Shown here one piece after another: positions 6,949-11,241 of a DNA stretch of 11,241 bases. The stretch's first letter is position 1. Each line of letters begins with the position of its first letter. Below the pieces are notes generated by a model that was not told the origin of the DNA, searched no databases, and saw only the letters and a list, made by a program, of their open reading frames with translations. The position numbers and the translations under genes are program-made. The stretch is from Nitrospiraceae bacterium (GTDB lineage: Bacteria > Nitrospirota > Thermodesulfovibrionia > UBA6902), in NCBI GenBank assembly GCA_020354155.1, contig CP070644.1, positions 1,583,149-1,594,389 on the forward strand, read 5' to 3'.

Positions 6949-8132
6949 AATACATAATTGCGTTGCTCATTTTTCTCCTGGCGGTCGGTACTGCCATCGG
7001 CTTGTACAGCACAAGTCCCAAGACGAAGAAAGCAGTGCATGAACGACCTGTCCCTCTCGTTCAGACCGCTACACTCAATCCGGAGAGAGAGCAGGTTTTT
7101 ATCGAAGCCTTCGGAACTGTCATCCCTGCAAAGCGTATAACAATGCAATCCGAAGTGGAGGGAAGGATAATCAGTCAGCACCCGGAACTGGTTCCGGGGG
7201 GACTGATTTATCAGGATGATGTCCTAATCCAGATCGACCCTGCAGAATATGAACTGAGAGTGAATGAGTATATGGCTGAACTGCAGGAGGCCACCTTTGA
7301 GCTGGACCTGGAGCAGGGAAAGCAGGTAATAGCACAACGGGAGTGGGAGCTTATGGAGGACGAGATTGACACATCTGGCGAAGGGAAAAGCCTTGCTTTA
7401 CGGGAACCGCACCTCAGGCTGGTGAGAGCAAAAGTAGAAAAAGCAAAAAACAGGCTTGCTGCAGCCGAACTGGCATTGAAAAGGACGTCTATTACCACGC
7501 CATTTAATGCAATCGTTCTTGAAGAATTCGTTGACAGGGGGCAACTGGTGAGCAGACAGACGAACCTTGCCACCCTTGTTGGTACAGATCAATTCTGGAT
7601 CCGCGTGTCCGTACCGGTATCTGTACTGCACAGGATATCCTATCCTGAGGGGAATAAAGGGAAAGGATCAGATGCGCAGGTACTGTTTGAACCGGTGAGC
7701 GGGCCGCCGATTGCTCGTCAGGGACAGGTCCTGCGAATGATGGGTGACCTTGACCCTGAGGGGAGGATGGCCCGTTTGATTATTGGCGTTGATGATCCAC
7801 TGGAACTCCGCGCAGAATTACAGCATGGCCGGGAGAAAGGCCGGTTGTTGCTCGGGAGTTATGTGAAAGTTTCAATTCATGCCGGCTTCTTTGATGATGT
7901 TTATGAAATACCCCGTCATGCTCTTCGCGAGGGAGATGTTATATGGGTAATGGACAATAAAGAGAAATTACAGATTCGCCAGCTCAGGGTCGTCTGGCGG
8001 CTGCAGGAAAGTGTGCTTGCAAGGGCTGATTTAATGGAGGGTGATTCGCTGATTCTGAGCAGGCTCCAGTCTCCATTACCCGGGACAAAGATTATGGATG
8101 TGAATAAGCAAAAAATGATAAATCAGAAGTAA
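6945..8132 (+). CDS. RND efflux periplasmic adaptor (HlyD/membrane fusion family)
   Basis: The adaptor bridges the inner-membrane RND pump and the outer-membrane channel. It is 395 aa. Residues about 3-20 are a hydrophobic N-terminal segment without a lipobox Cys, so the protein is anchored by this helix or released after cleavage. The first lipoyl half lies at about 55-100 (GTVIPAKRITMQSEVEGRI), a coiled-coil hairpin at about 105-180, and the second lipoyl half at about 181-212 (TSITTPFNAIVLEEFVDRGQ). Beta-barrel and membrane-proximal domains follow, with VYEIPRHALREGDVIWV in the typical C-terminal position. The ATG overlaps the outer-membrane factor stop as ATGA. The gene lies before the pump gene, and the set is a standard three-part system. 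Family assignment is firm; the drug or substrate range is unknown. Confidence 0.94.
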   Translation: MKYIIALLIFLLAVGTAIGLYSTSPKTKKAVHERPVPLVQTATLNPEREQVFIEAFGTVIPAKRITMQSEVEGRIISQHPELVPGGLIYQDDVLIQIDPAEYELRVNEYMAELQEATFELDLEQGKQVIAQREWELMEDEIDTSGEGKSLALREPHLRLVRAKVEKAKNRLAAAELALKRTSITTPFNAIVLEEFVDRGQLVSRQTNLATLVGTDQFWIRVSVPVSVLHRISYPEGNKGKGSDAQVLFEPVSGPPIARQGQVLRMMGDLDPEGRMARLIIGVDDPLELRAELQHGREKGRLLLGSYVKVSIHAGFFDDVYEIPRHALREGDVIWVMDNKEKLQIRQLRVVWRLQESVLARADLMEGDSLILSRLQSPLPGTKIMDVNKQKMINQK

Positions 8133-8243
8133 GGATTGAAGAATATAAATCGTAGTATTGCAGAATTTGCCGGTTACAACGGAAGATAAATATCAAATTC
8201 ATTACCTTATTATTTTTAATGTACTGTTGTCATTGTTGATTGC
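8133..8243 (+). other. AT-rich spacer between adaptor and pump genes
   Basis: These 111 bases have no gene, no clear terminator hairpin and no good promoter. TATTAT (8208-8213) is a fair -10 but lacks a -35 at proper distance. No Shine-Dalgarno precedes ATG 8244. Confidence 0.55.
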
Positions 8244-11241
8244 ATGAATACAACTACTGATAACGGCATGCTTGTATGGATGACAAAAAATCATGTTGCG
8301 GCAAACCTTCTCATGTTTGCCCTCGTGATCGGTGGGCTCATTGTCATGGCAGACATTAAGCAGGAGGTTTTCCCTGAATATGAGCTTGATATTGTTACCG
8401 TTTCGGTCTCCTATCCGGGAGCCAGTCCAGAGGAGGTTGAGGAAGGAATAATCCTGGCCATTGAGGAGGAGATTCGCGATCTTGAAGACCTGGAACGTAT
8501 TACAGCTCAGGCAAGTGAGGGAAGTGCCAGTATTACTGTTGAGCTTCTTTCAGGTGCTAATGCTGAAACGGCGGTTCGGGACATAAAGAACGGAATAGAC
8601 CGTATTACCTCTCTGCCTGAAGATGCCGAGCGGCCAGTGGTCAGTCTCCAAAAGCGCCGCAGGGAAGTAATGAGGCTTGCTCTTTACGGTGATATCGATG
8701 AGCGCACACTTTTTTACTTTGCACAGAATATACGCGAAGAGTTATTAGGACTACCGACGGTAACCCAGGTTGAATTAAGGGGAGTGCGTGAACCGGAAAT
8801 CAGTATTGAAGTTCCCCAGTCAAAGCTGCGGTCTTTTGGTCTGACGCTCGGGGAAATTGCGGACATTATCAGCAGAAATGCAATAGACGTGCCAGCCGGA
8901 GGAATAAAAGCAGAAGGAGGAGAAGTACTGCTTCGCACATCAGAGCGCCGCGATTATGCCAGTGAGTTTACCGGGATCCCCCTTGTGCAAAAACCTGACG
9001 GTACAGAAGTCACGGTTGGAGAGATTGCGCACATTACTGATGGCTTTGCTGATTCTGAACGTGAGGCATATTTTAATGGACAGCGGGCAGTGCTTTTTTA
9101 CGTGTTTAGAACAGGTGAGCAAACGCCGATTGAAATATCAACAGACGTAAAAGAATATATGGATACCCTGAGACCTTCATTGCCTGATGGTATCGGGTTT
9201 AATATATATAATGACAGATCAGAGCTGTATCAGGACCGCCTTTCCCTCCTTTTGCGAAACGGAACTTTTGGATTGGCCTTGGTCCTGCTCACTCTGGGAC
9301 TTTTCATGGAGGCCCGACTTGCATTCTGGGTGGCCATGGGTATCCCTATTTCAATCATTGGCTCCTTCCTGATCCTGAACTATCTTGGCGCCAGTATTAA
9401 TATGGTTTCCCTTTTTGCCTTTATTATTACGGTTGGTATCATTGTTGATGATGCCGTTGTCGTAGGGGAGAATATATATTACAAACGCGAGCAGGGCCTT
9501 TCACCCATTCATGCATCTATCAAAGGGGTGCAAGAGATGTCAACGGTGGTAACCTTTGCAGTAGTGACGAATATAATAGCCTTTCTGCCCCTGCTCTTTG
9601 TGCCCGGATCAACAGGCAAGTTCTTTGCAATACTTCCTGCTGTTGTGATCGCGGTCTTTATAATTTCACTTGTAGAATGTCTTTTTGTTCTGCCGGCCCA
9701 CCTTACCTATGGCCGGCGAGAACAGAAGGGGAAATTGATGTCGATCCTTGATACTGTACCGAAGCTCTGCGAAAAAGCGCTTCAGATGTTTATAGAAAAA
9801 TACTATACGCCCTTACTTCGTATGTCAGTAACAAGCCGGTACCTGACTGCCATTATCTTTCTGTCCGTTCTGGTAGTTGCCTATGCATACTGGGACAGCG
9901 GGCGGATCGATTTTTCTTTCAGGCCGAATATACAGACAGACCGAATCGATGCTGAGGTGACGCTTCCCTATGGGGCTCCCGTTGAGGAGGTGAGGCGCAT
10001 TGCCAGCATTATTGAAGATGGGGGTGTGCGCGCGATTGAAAAAACAGGGGAAAGAGAAATTCTTGAAGGAGTCATGACAGAAATAGGACGCAGAGGATCA
10101 AATACAGCTGAGATAAATTTTTATTTAGTCCCCCAGGACATGCGTACTATCTCAACACGTGAATTCAGCGTTCTATGGAGGCAGGAGGTTGGAGACATTG
10201 CAGGGCTCGAAAGTCTGTTTTTCGATTATCTCGTTGGTCCCGGAGGTTCATCAGCAATCAATGTAGAGTTAACACATCCTGATCCGGATACTCTTGAACA
10301 TGCTGCAACTGACCTGGCTTCGGCGGTAGCCTCATATGAAGGAGTAACAGATATTGATGACGGATATGCACATGGAAAGCTCCAGTTTGATTTTACCATG
10401 CGATCAGAAGGAAGAAGCCTTGGCCTGACTGCCCGTGAGCTGGGGAGTCAGGTGCGCCATGCCTTTTACGGTGCTGAATCGCTGAGGCAGCAACGTGGCC
10501 GTGACGAAGTCAAGGTGAAAGTCCGGCTTCCAAAATCGGAACGGACGTCGCTTTATCATATGGAGGAATTAATGATTCGCACTCCCGATGGAGGCGAGAT
10601 ACCTCTGGTCAGGGCTGCTGAACTGAAAAGCGGCCGGGCATATACTGAGATTAACCGGGTAGATGGCAAGCGCGTACTAAACGTCACAGCAAATGTTATC
10701 CCGGGATTGGCCAATGAAAACAAAATACTTGCTAATCTGAAGAGAGACTTTTTACCTGAATTTGTTTCAAAGTACCAGGGGCTTAAGTACTCTTTTGAGG
10801 GGAGGCAGCGGGAATCGCGAAAGGCGCTTCAGCACCTGTTTTACGGGCTGAGTTTTGCCCTCCTTGCCATATTCACGCTTCTTGCCGTACTGTTCAAAAG
10901 CTACGTGCAGGCCGTTCTTGTGATGGTGAGCATTCTTTTCGGTCTTGCAAGCGCACTGCTCGGTCATGTCATTATGGGATTTAACCTGAGTATTATCAGT
11001 CTTTTCGGTATGATAGCACTTTGCGGAATCGTTATTAATAGTGGACTGGTATTGACCGTGACCGCAAACCGCTTGTGTGACACCGGTGAGACTGCCTTTG
11101 AAGCAGCGATCAATGCAGGAACCCGTCGTTTCCGTCCTATCATGCTGACGGCAATTACGACCTTTATCGGGCTTGCTCCCATGATATTCGAGACCTCTGT
11201 TCAGGCTCGATTTCTCATTCCCATGGCTATATCTCTCGGGT
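8244..11241 (+). CDS. RND family inner-membrane efflux pump (AcrB-like, 3' truncated)
   Basis: This is a proton-driven drug/amphiphile exporter of the HAE1-like RND superfamily, forming a trimer that delivers substrate to the adaptor and outer-membrane channel. The frame stays open for 999 codons to the window edge with no frameshift; family proteins are usually 1020-1050 aa, so only a short end is missing. TM1 lies at about residues 17-38. The first porter loop contains YPGASPEEVEEGI. The TM2-TM6 block starts near residue 335. TM4 carries GIIVDDAVVVGEN with D402 and D403, the equivalents of AcrB D407/D408. A second porter loop and a second TM block follow, with RFRPIMLTAITT (R964, about AcrB R971). 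At the AcrB K940 position there is N932 (GIVINSGLVL). ATG 8244 follows an in-frame stop (8217-8219); ATG 8268 or 8280 are possible later starts. No strong ribosome-binding site is visible for any of them. Confidence 0.95.
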   Translation, partial: MNTTTDNGMLVWMTKNHVAANLLMFALVIGGLIVMADIKQEVFPEYELDIVTVSVSYPGASPEEVEEGIILAIEEEIRDLEDLERITAQASEGSASITVELLSGANAETAVRDIKNGIDRITSLPEDAERPVVSLQKRRREVMRLALYGDIDERTLFYFAQNIREELLGLPTVTQVELRGVREPEISIEVPQSKLRSFGLTLGEIADIISRNAIDVPAGGIKAEGGEVLLRTSERRDYASEFTGIPLVQKPDGTEVTVGEIAHITDGFADSEREAYFNGQRAVLFYVFRTGEQTPIEISTDVKEYMDTLRPSLPDGIGFNIYNDRSELYQDRLSLLLRNGTFGLALVLLTLGLFMEARLAFWVAMGIPISIIGSFLILNYLGASINMVSLFAFIITVGIIVDDAVVVGENIYYKREQGLSPIHASIKGVQEMSTVVTFAVVTNIIAFLPLLFVPGSTGKFFAILPAVVIAVFIISLVECLFVLPAHLTYGRREQKGKLMSILDTVPKLCEKALQMFIEKYYTPLLRMSVTSRYLTAIIFLSVLVVAYAYWDSGRIDFSFRPNIQTDRIDAEVTLPYGAPVEEVRRIASIIEDGGVRAIEKTGEREILEGVMTEIGRRGSNTAEINFYLVPQDMRTISTREFSVLWRQEVGDIAGLESLFFDYLVGPGGSSAINVELTHPDPDTLEHAATDLASAVASYEGVTDIDDGYAHGKLQFDFTMRSEGRSLGLTARELGSQVRHAFYGAESLRQQRGRDEVKVKVRLPKSERTSLYHMEELMIRTPDGGEIPLVRAAELKSGRAYTEINRVDGKRVLNVTANVIPGLANENKILANLKRDFLPEFVSKYQGLKYSFEGRQRESRKALQHLFYGLSFALLAIFTLLAVLFKSYVQAVLVMVSILFGLASALLGHVIMGFNLSIISLFGMIALCGIVINSGLVLTVTANRLCDTGETAFEAAINAGTRRFRPIMLTAITTFIGLAPMIFETSVQARFLIPMAISLG

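Noticed and set aside
7211..7573. A 120-codon open frame on the - strand across the adaptor gene
   Set aside because: Ser/Phe-rich antisense shadow with no recognisable domain, covered by a clear HlyD-type gene on the other strand.
8244..11241. Possible frameshift or broken pump gene, because no stop-terminated frame is present
   Set aside because: Reading the frame codon by codon shows it open throughout with family motifs in order; it only lacks a stop because the window ends.

Overview
The window carries two head-to-tail gene blocks, all on the + strand, from a motile Gram-negative (diderm) bacterium. Base composition looks moderate, roughly mid-40s % GC by eye. The diderm reading rests on a lipid-anchored TolC/NodT-type outer-membrane factor and a tripartite RND pump. 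The FliF and FliG sequences and the small MotE/FlbB-like gene after fliJ would suit a deltaproteobacterial (Desulfobacterota) or Nitrospirota-like lineage, but that placement is an inference and not proven by the sequence.

Block 1 (1-5285) is the core of a flagellar basal-body/export operon in the order fliF (5' truncated), fliG, fliH, fliI, fliJ, then a secreted MotE/FlbB-like protein. Every junction abuts or overlaps: 0, 8, 14, 8 and 4 bases. Most starts have a good Shine-Dalgarno inside the preceding gene, so the block looks like one translationally coupled unit. It encodes the MS-ring (FliF), the rotor/switch protein that meets the stator (FliG), and the export ATPase complex (FliH stalk/regulator, FliI ATPase, FliJ central stalk). 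The MotE-like protein probably acts on the periplasmic side of the motor.

A gap without a recognisable gene (5286-5523) follows. It has no convincing intrinsic terminator, a plausible sigma70-type promoter near 5419-5446, an imperfect inverted repeat near 5471-5492 and a short direct repeat.

Block 2 (5524-11241) is a tripartite RND efflux operon: outer-membrane factor lipoprotein, HlyD-type periplasmic adaptor (coupled by ATGA), and an RND inner-membrane pump that runs off the right edge after 999 codons. The pump is separated from the adaptor by 111 AT-rich bases and has no clear ribosome-binding site. It keeps the two TM4 aspartates of the proton relay but has Asn where AcrB has its TM10 lysine.

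I saw no RNA genes, CRISPR arrays, mobile elements or frameshifts. I did not find an undescribed system here. The window is a conventional flagellar operon next to a conventional efflux operon, with a few sequence-level points worth checking.
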